64,000 nucleotides of DNA, from positions 14,115,316 to 14,179,315 of the forward strand of contig CM119270.1 of the NCBI GenBank assembly GCA_051294375.1, written 5' to 3'. The stretch comes from Paraspadella gotoi (Eukaryota; Chaetognatha). The notes under the pieces were generated by a model that was not told the DNA's origin, did not search any database, and worked only from the letters and a program-made list of their open reading frames with translations. The position numbers and the translations under genes are program-made. Shown here piece by piece: positions 1 to 21,186 of the stretch; within the stretch, counting starts at the first letter, position 1; each line of letters begins with the position of its first letter.

Positions 1-574
1 ACGACGAAGTAGAAGTGGAGAGAGAGGGCGAGGAGGGGGAAGGAAGGGAGGAGAGGGAAGAGAGGTACAGAGGGGATGAAAGGGGTACGGAAGGATGAGT
101 CGAAATGAAAGGGATGAATCTCTGCAACTCGCATTCTCCCGTTAGACTTTTTGACGAATTTTCGAATCTTCTTCTCGACTTCAGCGATGAAAAAAAACCA
201 AATGGGATTTGGAGATTTTGGGGATTTGGAGATTTTTGGCTCGGAGAAAGATGCATTTTTTTTGAGCCATTTTGTACTTTGAAACATCTGTGGTAAAACA
301 AAATTATAAGCAGTGTAGTTCCTAAATATTCTCTAATTTGTAATGTTTATTCAATCAAAAATTGCCAGAATGCCGTTTTATATACTCTTGACTTGAGTAT
401 ACTTTCATATAAAAATAAAACAATTGATTTTAATTTATTATCAGAATCTATAAACTACAAACGCATAAACTTGATTTTTTTTATAAAAATTATATTAAAT
501 TAGCTTTATTTAATAAGCAGTCATAATCAAAGAATAACAATTTACAGAGTACAACTCAGATACTTTTTTTTCCT

Positions 575-645
575 AAGTCAGGGCAATATAGCTTATTTTT
601 TAAATGAATGGATAATTTCTATTTTGTTATGCCATTTCAAAACAA
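575..645 (+). repeat. Interspersed repeat family, copy 1
   Basis: The stretch reading roughly 'agtcagggcaatatagctta' followed by 'gaatggataattt' and 'ccatttcaaaa' recurs, diverged, near 57012-57120 and 60040-60140, with the tail alone near 59815-59865. The last two copies lie inside the hAT-type element at 59696-60424, so this may be a decayed fragment of the same family. Confidence 0.5.
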
Positions 646-1383
646 GCCACCCTTAGAATCCAACGTCGAAAATTGCAAAGTTAGTTATGTCCATCGTTTC
701 ACGCTGAGTTATTCATAAACATTCGCCCACATTTAATTCTTCACGTCTCCGATCTCCATTTCGTTCTTCACATCACAAACGAAACTCGGTCTTCGTCATT
801 GTTTCACAAGGTTCACGCTCGACTCGATCACCAAAGCGACCGACGAATCGTCCTTCTGCAGGGCAGTGTGAGGCATAACTCGATCTTTGCGTCGGGACTC
901 AAACCGTCGCGTTATCATCTTCTCTCAACCACCATCTGAGGATTCTCTTTTTGCTGGAGTCTTCGGGGGAGATGTTTAAGCTATATCATTTTAAAACATT
1001 TTACTTTATTAGATAAAAATTATAACCTGACTAAACTCAGCAATCTCCTCCTACCTTTCCATCGACAGGCAAATAGCCTTTCACAAAAAAGACCTCACAA
1101 TGAAATCACAAAATGTGCGATAAATATTATCATAATTCAATATCTATTGAAAATTTTTTAAATATGAAATAAGAAATAAGAAATATTCTTTATACGTTGA
1201 GTTTGTATTGAGCAAAACGGCAGAGGTCACTCTATTCAGAGAATATAAAACAAAATGACAATATATACGCCAATGATGGGTTTATTATTGCTAGTTGCAT
1301 ACATTTTTACAATGGATGAAATTAAGGAGGTATATAAGCAAGTACTGCTTAAAAACTGTTAAGAGTTTTAAAGAACCTCAAAG

Positions 1384-1590
1384 TATGTGGATAAGGCGCT
1401 AAGTGGGCAGAAGAGTGCGATCCGCAACTTCCCCAACCGCCTCTAGCAGCCATGGAAAACGGTTGGGAGTTTTCCAGGCCCCAAGGCGGTTTACGACCGT
1501 GCTCGCGCTTCCCGCAGGGTAGGTACCAGTGGGCATCGATCCCGGTACCTAATGGTCATGAGCTGAGGGGATTACTAAATGAGCCACAGG
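1384..1590 (-). mobile_element. tRNA-related SINE-like repeat
   Basis: On the minus strand it starts with a box-A-like 'gtggctcatttagtaa' and, about 45 bases on, has a box-B-like 'gggatcgatgccc' (plus positions about 1531-1543). These are spaced as in a tRNA-derived polymerase III promoter. The segment 'tcagctcatgacca' between them is also present at about 59643-59656, inside a second element with a similar 'gtggctcgtt' start, so the two share a SINE-type head. No poly(A) or clear target duplication was identified. Confidence 0.5.
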
Positions 1591-2118
1591 ATCAATATAA
1601 AAAAAAGAAGAAATAATTATATATAAAGCAATAAAATCAATCAATCAAATAATTTAAACGTTTTTCTAGATTGTTATTTAGATTTTACCTTTGGAAACGG
1701 ATAAATCTTTTCTTCCGTAGAATCGAAATGCATAAATAATTTAGGTGAATGAATAGAAGCGATCGTCGCCGGAGAATTTAAGGAAAAAAATATTAGGAAA
1801 TCAGAGAATGATATTGCTTGACAGATGCTTCGCCCCAGTAATTGGTTTTACTTGAATTGTTAATTTACAATTTTTTTTCTTATCGGTTGTAAAACAAATA
1901 GTAAAACCATCTCTAAAGGTCATATGGTTTTTGTACAAAAGATTAAAATAAAAAAGGTTAAAGCGGTGCTTGGTGACCTTTCATGCAGCATATCAACAGC
2001 AACGTTTGTTTCTATTTCAATTAGGCAAGAAGGCTTTTCTTTTGAATTTTATAAACTGTCGGACAAAAAATATAAACAAAGAAACATCGTAAGAAGAAGA
2101 CCACGGGTTTTTTTTTCA

Positions 2119-2170
2119 ATGGCAGCGACTTTTGCCAACTTACTGGGTCTCGTGGGACTCATAATAATGG
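2119..2170 (+). CDS. Candidate alternative first exon (signal peptide) of the lectin gene
   Basis: An ATG opens a 17-codon hydrophobic stretch, beginning MAATFANLLGLVG and continuing LIIM, that ends at a near-perfect splice donor (atgg|gtaagt). Its exit phase (one base of a codon) fits the acceptor of lectin exon 3 at 3152, which would give a second signal peptide fused directly to the coiled coil, skipping exons 1 and 2. It does not fit exon 2 at 2980. It could instead be the first exon of an unrelated transcript or a chance ORF. The hydrophobicity, donor and compatible phase are seen; the use is inferred. Confidence 0.3.
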
Positions 2171-2467
2171 GTAAGTTATATAAATGATTTAAATAAATAA
2201 AGGTCGAACACTGCACATCTACCGGAAATACAAGGATTAATCGTTTTGGCTCTGTAATTGACTTACGATTAAATGTAAATAATAGATACGCCATGATTCA
2301 GTAGGAAATACGAGTACCACCTACTAAAACTGTCGGGAAAGAAATACGGGCAGTATCAAATTTGCTTTAACATAATCCAAACGAGTGGAAAGGCGCGACC
2401 AGAAAAGGCACGCTTCGACCTGCCCAGAAGTTATATCATTATAAAGATAGGCGAAATGTTATTATAA

Positions 2468-2493
2468 ATATATTATATAATTATATAATATAT
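2468..2493. repeat. Perfect AT palindrome, 26 bp
   Basis: A self-complementary A/T sequence centred near 2480, in the region between the candidate alternative exon and lectin exon 1. It could extrude as a cruciform; no function is implied. Confidence 0.7.
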
Positions 2494-2845
2494 ACGTATC
2501 GGTTGGACTTTAGAAGGCAAAGTTTGTTTTTAGAATTTAGAATTTAGTTCTCTAGGAATAAAACTTGTTGAAAAAATAACACGTTTATTTATTTATTTTA
2601 TTTATTTATGATATTTATTTATTTAAAAAAATATCATTTGAATAATTAATATCGAGCACATAGTATAGTTACTCGTTGTTATAGCTAAACTCGAAACGTG
2701 CTTAATTCGCGCTCGGACGCGCTTCGTTCTCGCGAAGACTCAAGACAAGCTCCAAAGGTAAACAGAGTCTACAAATTCTTTGTAGATTTGACCCATACCC
2801 CTCTTGATTCTTGTATTCGACGGCGCAAGATTTCGTTTTTCAAAA

Positions 2846-4093
2846 ATGAAGTGGCGATTTTCCGCTCTGATCTTCTGGATCAGGTGAGACCATTTTCCGA
2901 GTGAAAAAACGATGTAAAAAAATAACTCTATTATTATTTTATACTCGATTAAATTCGAAACTTTTTTTTTCCTTTTCAGCGTCATTTGTGAATCCAACTC
3001 AGTCGTAGAGGACACAGGTGAGAAAATGGGACGTAGGTTACAGAGCTGATTGACGAAAGGGGCCAAGTCTTTTTTTTACAGTATTTAAAATGACGTGTTT
3101 TACATTAAATTCAACCCAAATCTGATAAATAGATCTCCCTTTGTTTAACAGAAATACTGGATAAGTTACGGCAGTTGGAATCAGTAGTGAAGTCGTCATT
3201 GACTCGCCATGAGATGACGGAAAACGATTTAAGAACCGAACAAAACGCCATGAGGCAAAATCTTGACGGTGAGAAATAGCGAGGGGAAACTCTTATCATG
3301 AGCACCAAATTTGTCAAAATCGTAATTATCAAATAAACTTTCTCAATTTGCGAATCAGTTCACGGAGCCCGACAACGCGCAGCGCCAAGCCTCGACTGGG
3401 TCTTGGAGATGACGACCATGTTGAACCAGTGGCAACGAAAGATCTCGGCGATTGCAAAGATGGAAGGGAAAGTGGAAGAGGCTATGGCCAAGAGCGGAGA
3501 ACTCGAAAAGAAGCTCACCACCATTGACGCCATCTCCAAAGACGTGCAGGCTGTGAAGCAGAGCGTCAGCGACATCAGCGGTCAAGTATCCGGACTCGGC
3601 GACGTCGGCAACAAAATCAACATGCTCACCCAGAGGGTCGAGGTCGTCGAAGGAAAGAAACGTGAGTTTGAAGGCGGGCGAGAGACTTGGGATGTGGGGA
3701 AGCAAGCTTTTGGATTAGGAAATCATATAAAGAATAAGAAATGAATTGTTTAACTATTATTTTTTTTATTCCCTTCTTCCAGCGCCACCTTCGCCGTCGT
3801 TGCGCTGCGAGTCTGGCGTCGTCAACAGCGGCCGCTTGAAGAAGAATCACAACACAACTCAGCAGGTGACCTTCGGCACGAAGTTCCGCGACACGCCGCA
3901 CGTGATGGTGGGGACGTCGATGGCCGGATCCTGGGATCCCGACCAGAACCCCACCGTCCCGACCCACCCGATCGACTTCTTCGTCCGCAAGAAGAACATC
4001 GCCGAGGCCGGCTTCACCATGATCTTCTTGAGCAGCACCAACGGGCAGGACAACGCCTACATCTTTGGCTCCTGGATGGCCTGCGGATACTAA
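2846..4093 (+). CDS. Secreted H-type lectin with coiled-coil stalk
   Basis: Five exons: 2846-2883, 2980-3017, 3152-3268, 3359-3661 and 3783-4093; every junction is GT-AG and all phases agree, giving 268 residues. The start encodes MKWRFSALIFWISVICES, a typical signal peptide. Residues about 25-160 are a heptad-rich, Gln/Lys/Glu-rich coiled coil, probably for oligomerisation. A short proline linker (about 166-171) leads to a C-terminal H-type lectin domain (about 192-268) with the family-like pattern VTFGTKFRDTPHVMVGTS, then IDFFVRKKNIAEAGFTM, ending in GSWMACGY. H-type lectins (Helix pomatia agglutinin fold) form trimers that bind GalNAc-type sugars, often in defence or adhesion. Sugar specificity is not predicted. 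The start was chosen because it yields the signal peptide and a consistent phase. An AATAAA signal lies at 4842. Confidence 0.88.
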
Positions 4094-4841
4094 CGTCAGC
4101 CGGCCGCGACTTAGCGGCATGGGGGGAAAGGATAATGGGTCAAAAATACGGGGGCAGCGATTGGGTTGGGGTCTGGGCTGGGGGTTGGGGCTGCGGGAGC
4201 AACTCAGGGAAGGAGAATGACACAGGAGGCGGAGGGGAGTTAAAGGGAAGCGGCTTTTAACCCCAACAATTCGTTTGATTTGCACGAGAAGTCGAAAGGG
4301 CAAACTTGAGTTTGTTCCGTTAGTTTGAACCGAATAAGGACTATCGAGAGAGTTTTTACTGTAGATATTCACATAGCATGCATCGTTCTTAGATTATTAG
4401 TTGATGGTTTTCACCGTATTAAAATTTAATAACGGTTTTGACCTCTCTTTTCTTTATAGGCTCAGCTAGAGCGAGAGTAGGGAGTAGGAAATTAGGGGGC
4501 GATTAAAGGGTGATTTTCAGCGATAGAGGTTTACGATTTTGCCAATATTAGGGATGTTATGATTATTTTTGCACTTTTATAATATGTAACTAGAATTGAA
4601 TACGCTAAGTCGGTTATTTACAGAGATTTTCTAGCCGGTGTTTTTATGAGTTTCAAAACAACGTCGGAATTGGCTGCGATAACATCCTAAAACGATCTTA
4701 GCATCGGAAATATTTTATTATTTTTTTAAAGGATAAAAAAAAAAAAATAAAAACAAAAACAAAAAAACAAAAGAGGGACTTATAGTAAAATGATTTAAAA
4801 TTTTAATTTTTATTTTAAAATAAGTTTTTTTATTATTTTCG

Positions 4842-4847
4842 AATAAA
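4842..4847 (+). terminator. Polyadenylation signal of the lectin gene
   Basis: AATAAA about 750 bases after the lectin stop codon, in AT-rich sequence. It leaves only about 110 bases before the next gene's first supported codon. Confidence 0.45.
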
Positions 4848-4954
4848 TTTGTTGTCAGTTAATTACGAATCACCTTTCGGGTTCTCTTCACCATTTACTG
4901 TCAGGCTCTCCTTTCGCCGCAACCGCCCCATCCTGGCTTTTCGGGGGCGAGTGG

Positions 4955-6065
<1,111 letters not shown>

Positions 6066-6078
6066 AAATATCTACAGA

Positions 6079-6106
6079 AAAAAACCTCTATAAATAGAGG
6101 TTTTTT
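6079..6106. repeat. Perfect 12-bp stem hairpin just after a stop codon
   Basis: A run of A followed by 'cctcta', a 4-base loop, then 'tagagg' followed by a run of T. The stem begins 13 bases after the stop of the 4955-6065 gene. It resembles a bacterial terminator in shape, but in an animal 3' UTR it is more likely a small inverted repeat or an RNA hairpin. Confidence 0.7.
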
Positions 6107-6269
6107 AAAAATCCACAATTTAGTAAATTTAAAATTTGGCTAACTGTCGGGACATGACCGTAATAGAAGAATAATAGTTAGAATAAATTATTTCTGAAAT
6201 ATATTTAAAGTAGCGATAGACATGCGATAGACAGTTAAGATGATTGCTATTGACAGCTAATATTTTAGA

Positions 6270-6362
<93 letters not shown>
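6270..6362 (+). repeat. (GA)n microsatellite
   Basis: About 90 bases of pure GA dinucleotide, intergenic. Confidence 0.95.
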
Positions 6363-6365
<3 letters not shown>

Positions 6366-8070
6366 TTCGTTGGATACCCCTCTTGTCGACCAAGGCAGAT
6401 CTTCCAGGTAGCGTAACAAAAAAATCAGCGACTTAGATTTTAAAGTAAAAAAATTCTTTTCCCGACGCCTCAGCCTTAGCTTTTGAGTTTTTCCCACAAT
6501 TGAATGTTGCGAATAAAGTCATTCCTTTCATGAACAAGCAAGTTTTTTTTATTTAGAAATACAGTCATCCAGGTATACACTGAATCATTTTCAATATAGC
6601 ACCTTTTTACCGTCAATTCTAAATCAATTCTAAATTTATTGCGAAGTTTGTCATTCGATTCTCGAACCAGGTTTAAAGATTAAAGTTTAACCCTCAACTT
6701 GATTCGTTCGCTTTTTATATAAATTGCTTCTCTCGCTACAATCCCTCCGATCGCTCTAATCTTTTTTCACTTTATTCATTTTGATCGCTTCAATCCCATT
6801 GCTGATCGCTGCATTCATTTCAATCCATTTGATCGCTTCTATTCCTTTTTTTATTGCCAGAATAATAGTAACTACTTTACAAAATTGACCTTTTAAATAA
6901 AGTCAATTACTTTCTCCAGTGATTTAATCATAATGTAACATTTATTGTAAATACCATTGAACAATCGACAACGTTGTTCGCTCTAATCTTTTTTTTAATC
7001 GCTGTGATCCCTCGCTCCGATCGCTCCGATCGCTCCGCTTTTCTCTCGAAATAAAAGATCAATAGTTTAGGTCCAGACCCCGAAAACTAGAGGCGTGGAA
7101 GGGATTACGAAAAGTTCTAAAAATAGAATCTGGATTCGTGGAAAACGATTCTCCGCGATATTTATTATCCTAGTTTTTTTTTGTTTTTTTTTCTAAATCC
7201 ATTTATTCTCCGATGTTTATTCTGCTCTTGTTCTCTTTAAGAATTCGTCTTCTTGTTATTTTTTTATGACAAACTTTCTGGTTCAGTGGTCGGCGAATTT
7301 ATTTTTCTTTCCTAATATGTTTTCTGGATTTGTTGTCCTCAACGTTTTCTTAGTAAAACCGAAATCAAGGTAAAATATAGAAGTACAAGTCCCTCGATTG
7401 AAAGACAACGACGACAACAAAGACAACGATGTCGACGCCCACAAAGATCTCTCGATCTCCCGTTGCGCAATTCGTTCTTTGCAATTGCGTATCCGAATTG
7501 CCAAGCCCCTTATCATAAGCCTTACGCTTTTGTATTTTCTTTCCAACTTGAATCAGCGCCACCTGCGGTGAAGACTTTGAAAAATATAAAATACAATTCA
7601 AACTCGTTCTCTATTTTCGTTCTATTTTTAGAACTTTTACACATTTTGTCCACTCAGGATGAATCTCTTTCTCTCTGCCCTTTTTTTCGATTTCTCCGAG
7701 TGCAATTCAAGGGATTAACCTCTTGCGTTATAAACCTATTCCTACTGTTATAATAAACCTTTAGTTTAAAAAAAAAAAAGGAAATTATTAATTATTTAGG
7801 GCGAAGTAAGACCGTACATCCAATCACCATTTTCGTTTAAAAATGATAAAGTAACGTTGCCAACCAACGAAGCAATCAACAAAACAAATTACAATTTACC
7901 TCTTTAAAAAAACTATTAGAGATATGCATCAACGCATCAAAGAAAGGCTTTAAAAGGTTGTTCGGTGACCGCCCGATAATTGCATGATTCTACTTAAAAG
8001 AAAAAAAAAAGCTAATAGATTGCAGCGATCCGGTCCAGCTGATTCATACCTTGTAAATCAACTCTAACTC

Positions 8071-8169
<99 letters not shown>

Positions 8170-8170
8170 A
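8071..8170 (+). repeat. (CT)n microsatellite
   Basis: About 100 bases of CT with a few interruptions, upstream of the ABC transporter start codon. Confidence 0.9.
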
Positions 8171-8763
8171 CACACACCGCTCCCCGTTCTAGAATCGGGC
8201 ACGAGCTTGTATTTAAGTAAAGGAGCCGGTTTTGGAGGATCGCTTTTAAAAGCGCGGGCCGAGTCCCGAGTCCCGAGTCCCGAGATGCGAATCCTGGTTC
8301 TGGAAAGAAAAAAGATCGAACCTCAAAAAAAAACTCTTTGATTTTTTGTTTTTCTCTCTCTCTCTCTGTCTCTCTCTCTCAATCTCTCGATCGAAGCGCG
8401 TCGCGAAAATTCGAAAGGATCCTGTTGTCCTTGGAAGATCACGACTATTTTGGCAGAAACGTTTGATCGCCGAGAGAGCGAGAGGCTTTCTTTAAAAAAA
8501 CTATTTCGTTTTTCTTTTGACTTTTCCGTTTTGTTTCGTTTCGTATTGTTTTCTTTTTTGTTCTAAGATTAAGAAAACGTAAGGTTTTTATTTCTTCAAG
8601 TGTGACTATTATTATAGCCGCGATTTATGTTTTTTTTTCTATTAGCTTACTATCTAAAATCTAAAAACTGTTTAATTTACAACTTTTTATAATCAACAAA
8701 AACATGGGCATTGTCTTTCCATAAAACCGTTTCTAAATCTACATCCGCTAAAAAAATTACAAA

Positions 8764-17091
<8,328 letters not shown>

Positions 17092-17836
17092 ACTGGAAAT
17101 CTAATCGAGAATGAAATAGCTGACGCAATCGAGAAAGGCATTCACTAAAACATCGGCTGATGCAGCGGAAATTGGTACTAGAGGCCTAATACACCCAAAT
17201 TTCTTTCGACGTTTAATTTCAAGAGTATCAATGGTCAATGATTATCGATGTGCTAGTTATAAAAAATTAAAACTTACGCGTCTTTTTGCAGCATAAATTT
17301 GTCTTCAACGTTTGCTCTTTTTTCCCCATTTACTATTATTTTGACAAAAAATAATGCTCACACGTGTTTTTTTCAAAAAAATGTTTAAATATTAGATAAT
17401 GTGATATTTTATTAATTTTTTGTGTCTTTTTCATCATTACATTTTTTATAAAATAAAATTTTTTTAGTTAATTCGTAGTAAAAATACCAAACCAGAGCTC
17501 GTAGAAAATGTTATTTATTAGCAAAAATTCAAAATGCCCCCCCCCCAAAAAAAAAGTTCAAACTCAAATTACGATTTTTCGGCTTACATTAAAAAAAAAA
17601 AAATTTTAATACATCTATAAAACTGCAATTGATTTCATTCAGCTTTAAAGACAATATTATCTGTTCGTAACGAGATCAAGAAAGACACAAACAAAGACAT
17701 TAGACATTAAACATGGAGACAATTTATCATCTTATCATTATTGATGCTTTCTAAACGCAACCTTTCGATTATGAGAATAAAATTCGAGTGAGAAATTTTC
17801 GCAGATTCATTCCATCCGATTTTCGCGCAATCAACT
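17092..17836. other. Convergent intergenic region between the transporter and the PPxY gene
   Basis: AT-rich sequence with homopolymer C and A runs near 17536-17552. It must contain the 3' ends of both genes; an AATAAA is present near 17452 on the plus strand. No ORF or RNA gene was seen. Confidence 0.5.
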
Positions 17837-18746
17837 TCACCGCAGCGGCTCGTCCGCCGTCGCCCATAAACCCTCCTCAGTTTGGCGGAATACGTCGTCG
17901 TATTCTGGCAACTGATCTTCCTCTGATTCCTCATCCTCTTCATCATCCTCATCATCCTTAGCCTCCCTCATTTCCTCTCCATCCACCATCCCGCGAGACA
18001 TCCTTCTTCCAACCTCTTCCTCCAGCCACCCTGGAGGATCCTTTCCGACTCCATCGTCGTGATTCTCCGATCCGAATTGCCCGATCGCGTCTTCAAAAGT
18101 CTCCGCCAGCCAGGGGCTGCGCCCGGTTGCTTCCTCCACGCCATCCATCGTGAGGGCGTCGTCGTAGGCGGGCGGAAGATCCTCGAAGTGGCACGGCGGC
18201 GGCGGTTGAGGCATGGTGGGAAGGATGACATCGGGCAGGGTGGCGGAGAGGGGAATAACAAGTGGGCGGATTGGCGCAGGATGCGCGTCTGTGTTTGCCG
18301 AGACTGAGTTGGGGGCTCTACCGTCGACACCTGCAGCTTCGGCGTCCCAAGATTCGAGCAGCCGTCGCTGGCGGAGTCGTGCGTTGTAGCCTCTTGTACG
18401 AGCGCGGGTCTTAAAGTATTGAGATCTGCGGAAAGGTCAATACAGTTTATATAAAAGTGAAAAAAAACATCTAGAGAAAGATAGCTACTAAAGTGAGTCC
18501 AGGTAATTGACTAATGACTAATGACCCAAAGATGACCCTTTACGATCTTCACCTTTCGAAACATTTCGTGCGAAGGAGGAAGAAGATCAACAACGTCTTC
18601 AGCGCCAACGCGACGAAGATGAAGATGAGCTTCAAGTCGAGGTCCAGTTCCTCGTCGTCGTCGTTGTTGTTATTGTTGTTATTTATCGAATTTGTTTCGC
18701 TGTAGCTGAGAAAGTCGTTTTCATAGGAAGAGTTGACGAAATTCAT
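17837..18746 (-). CDS. Single-pass membrane protein with PPxY and LPxY motifs (possible Nedd4-family adaptor)
   Basis: Two exons on the minus strand, 18746-18553 and 18425-17837, joined by a consensus intron (cgaaag|gtgaag ... ccgcag|a) with matching phase; 260 residues. The N-terminus is short and polar with a glycosylation sequon (NSS), an Asn run and an acidic stretch, followed by one membrane segment (about residues 39-58, LKLIFIFVALALKTLLIFFL) and a basic stop-transfer region (RTKCFERSQYFKTRARTRG), predicting N-out/C-in. The cytoplasmic tail has PPAY at about 149-152 (EDLPPAYDDAL), an Asp/Glu-rich stretch, and LPEY at about 237-240 (QLPEYDDVF). L/PPxY motifs bind WW domains of Nedd4-type ubiquitin ligases. 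The layout recalls Drosophila Commissureless, Ndfip and PRRG4, but I see no clear sequence homology and do not assign a name. Confidence 0.72.
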
Positions 18747-18754
18747 TTTTTACT

Positions 18755-18869
<115 letters not shown>

Positions 18870-18870
18870 T

Positions 18871-19376
18871 GGTTGCAAAGTGAGATAAAGATAGGATATT
18901 AGTTATTGCATCAGTTCCGATTTCATTCAGATTTTTTAAATCACAAATTCGAAATATCGATTTTGTGAGATCTGACAGGGATGATTTTAAAAGTCACTGG
19001 ATGTATTTTTGCTTTACCAGTTCACAAAAGTTTGTTGTTGTCACAGTGAAAAGCCAAAATGACGAGGAAGATCACGATCGCAAATATCAAACGCGTTTTA
19101 AAAGTCAAAAGTTAAGTTATTATTGTTTTGACATTCTCCCATCCCATCGTCGTTGTTGCTGTTTATAATTTTATTAAAAAATTATATATAAATTAGAGTA
19201 TTTTTGCCTCTAGGTAATCCGACGCGTGTTAATTAACATCGTTTAGTTGTTGTTGTTGTTTTTGCGTTAATATTTATTTCGTAGTTTTGTTTCGAGCGAA
19301 AAATGTAGTTCGTGGTCGGGATGAACCAACAAAAACGACTCGATCAGAGCTCTTTTTAAAAAAAAAAAAAACGAGA

Positions 19377-19425
<49 letters not shown>

Positions 19426-21108
19426 AGAGAGAGAGAGAGAAGCGAGAGAAGAGAGAGAGAGAGAATACAGATTCTTGACTGTCTGGAAAATGAATCTGGA
19501 CGGCGGCTGGGGTTGACGGTGTGAGGATGGACGAGTGGGGAATGATCTAGTGGGCGAGCGGGTGAGTGGGCGTGTGGCCCAGTGACTGAGTGATTGAATG
19601 GGTGAGTGGGCGTCCTCGTTATATTGTTCTATAATGATCTTAAATGGTGTTAAATGTTAATGCTAGATGCATTTTATTGCTTTATGCTTATAAAAAGTCG
19701 AGTGGTAAGCTAAACTTAGTTTTCTGGGTTTCCTAGAAAATAATGTTGCCGTATTCTAAAATCGACTCACGATTTATACTCGTTCTTTCTGAAGGCCGAA
19801 AAGTCTGAAGACAGTCAAACAAGGATATTTTTTTATTTTTCATTTATGTTATTAATATTTATTATTTTCTTACAGTAAAGAGACAAAGTTTGTTCAGAAT
19901 TTTGAATTAGTCTCTGCGGATACTGTAAGTAGGTCGCCGTGAACGATAGGATTATAAGCTGGCCTCACAGAATATAATAGTTGTGAGTGAGAATTCGTGG
20001 CTCCGGTGAACCCAGCTTTATCGTTGGCCTCCGTCCAAAGGTACGAACGAGCCTTAATTGTTAACCACACTACGAGTGAATCCCAACCTAGACAACTGAG
20101 ATCATTTTTTTTTAACTATCATAAATGTTGAAGCCATTTATGCATATGCGATGGACGAAACATGCTGTAGCATTTGCAGCATCAGCAACGGCAGATCGCA
20201 TCCAAAGCTTAACCACGCTTCCGCCGCGTTATTGGCAGCGAGTCCGAAGCTCCCGACTACAACGCATAATCTTTTCCAATCTTTGGTTTTTTAAAATTTT
20301 TTATTCTTATAAATTATTCCTCTTCTCTTTCTACTTACTTGGCCTTTTCACCTCCTCATCATCCTCCTCCTTTTTCTCCTCTCTTTCCATCTCCTCTTCC
20401 TAATCCTTTTTCTTCTTTTTTTCAAGATTTTATAAAATATTTTCTTGGCACGGTTTTAGGATCTTTAATGGTTTTTTTTCACTTCTCAATTTGTACTTCG
20501 AAATTAAGTCTCGATTTAAAAAAAAAAAGAGGAAAATAAGGAAATAGACTCATTCGAGATCGCGCGCAGTGATGAGTAAAACACCCTCAATAAACCAGTG
20601 AGTATATATAATTAAAAGACATCCAACAAAGATTAAACAGACGATTTGATTCACTGAGAGAAACTAAATGGAAAAGAAAAAAAAAAAGAAAAAAGATCGG
20701 AGAAACAAAGAGAGGAAGGAGAAAAAAATTTAATATAAATCAATTAAGAGAGAAAAGAAAGAAAGAAAGAAAGAAAAAAGGCAAGAAAAAATAAAGAAAA
20801 AAGAAAGAAATGAAGAAAGAAACAAAGAGGGAGAGAGATCGAAAGAAACAAAGAGGCAGAAAGAAGGAAAGAAAGAAATAAAGAAAGAAGAAAAAAGAGT
20901 CAGAAAGAAAGAAAGAAATAAAGAAGGAAAAAGAGACAGAAAGAACGAAAGCGAAAAATCCACGAGTGCTCCGCTTAGATTGACAGGATAAAGACTCCAG
21001 CGACGAGAAAAGAAAAAGGATTCGTCGGAGACAGAATTTGCGGAATTAAGACAAAGAATTAAGAGAAAAGGAAAAAGTCTTTTGATCCGTTCCCAGCGGA
21101 GAATCAAA

Positions 21109-21186
<78 letters not shown>

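Larger units (their letters stand above)
1..2118. other. Intergenic region upstream of the lectin gene
   Basis: No coding sequence could be supported here. The first 105 bases are an imperfect purine (GA/GGA) tract. Bases 700-960 are less AT-rich and may be an untranslated exon of something outside the window, but no open frame or convincing splice pair was found. Repeats within the region (about 575-645 and 1384-1590) are listed separately. The rest is AT-rich with homopolymer runs. Confidence 0.6.
6066..8763. other. Intergenic/5' region between the NC-motif gene and the ABC transporter
   Basis: No gene was supported. It holds a hairpin just after the preceding stop, a (GA)n tract, an AATAAA at about 6512-6517 that may end the preceding transcript, imperfect 'gatcgctt/tcaatcc' repeats at 6690-7040, and CT-rich tracts. 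About 8190-8300 has a weak TATA-like 'gtatttaag' and three copies of 'gagtccc', and could lie near the transporter promoter; this is weak. Confidence 0.5.
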
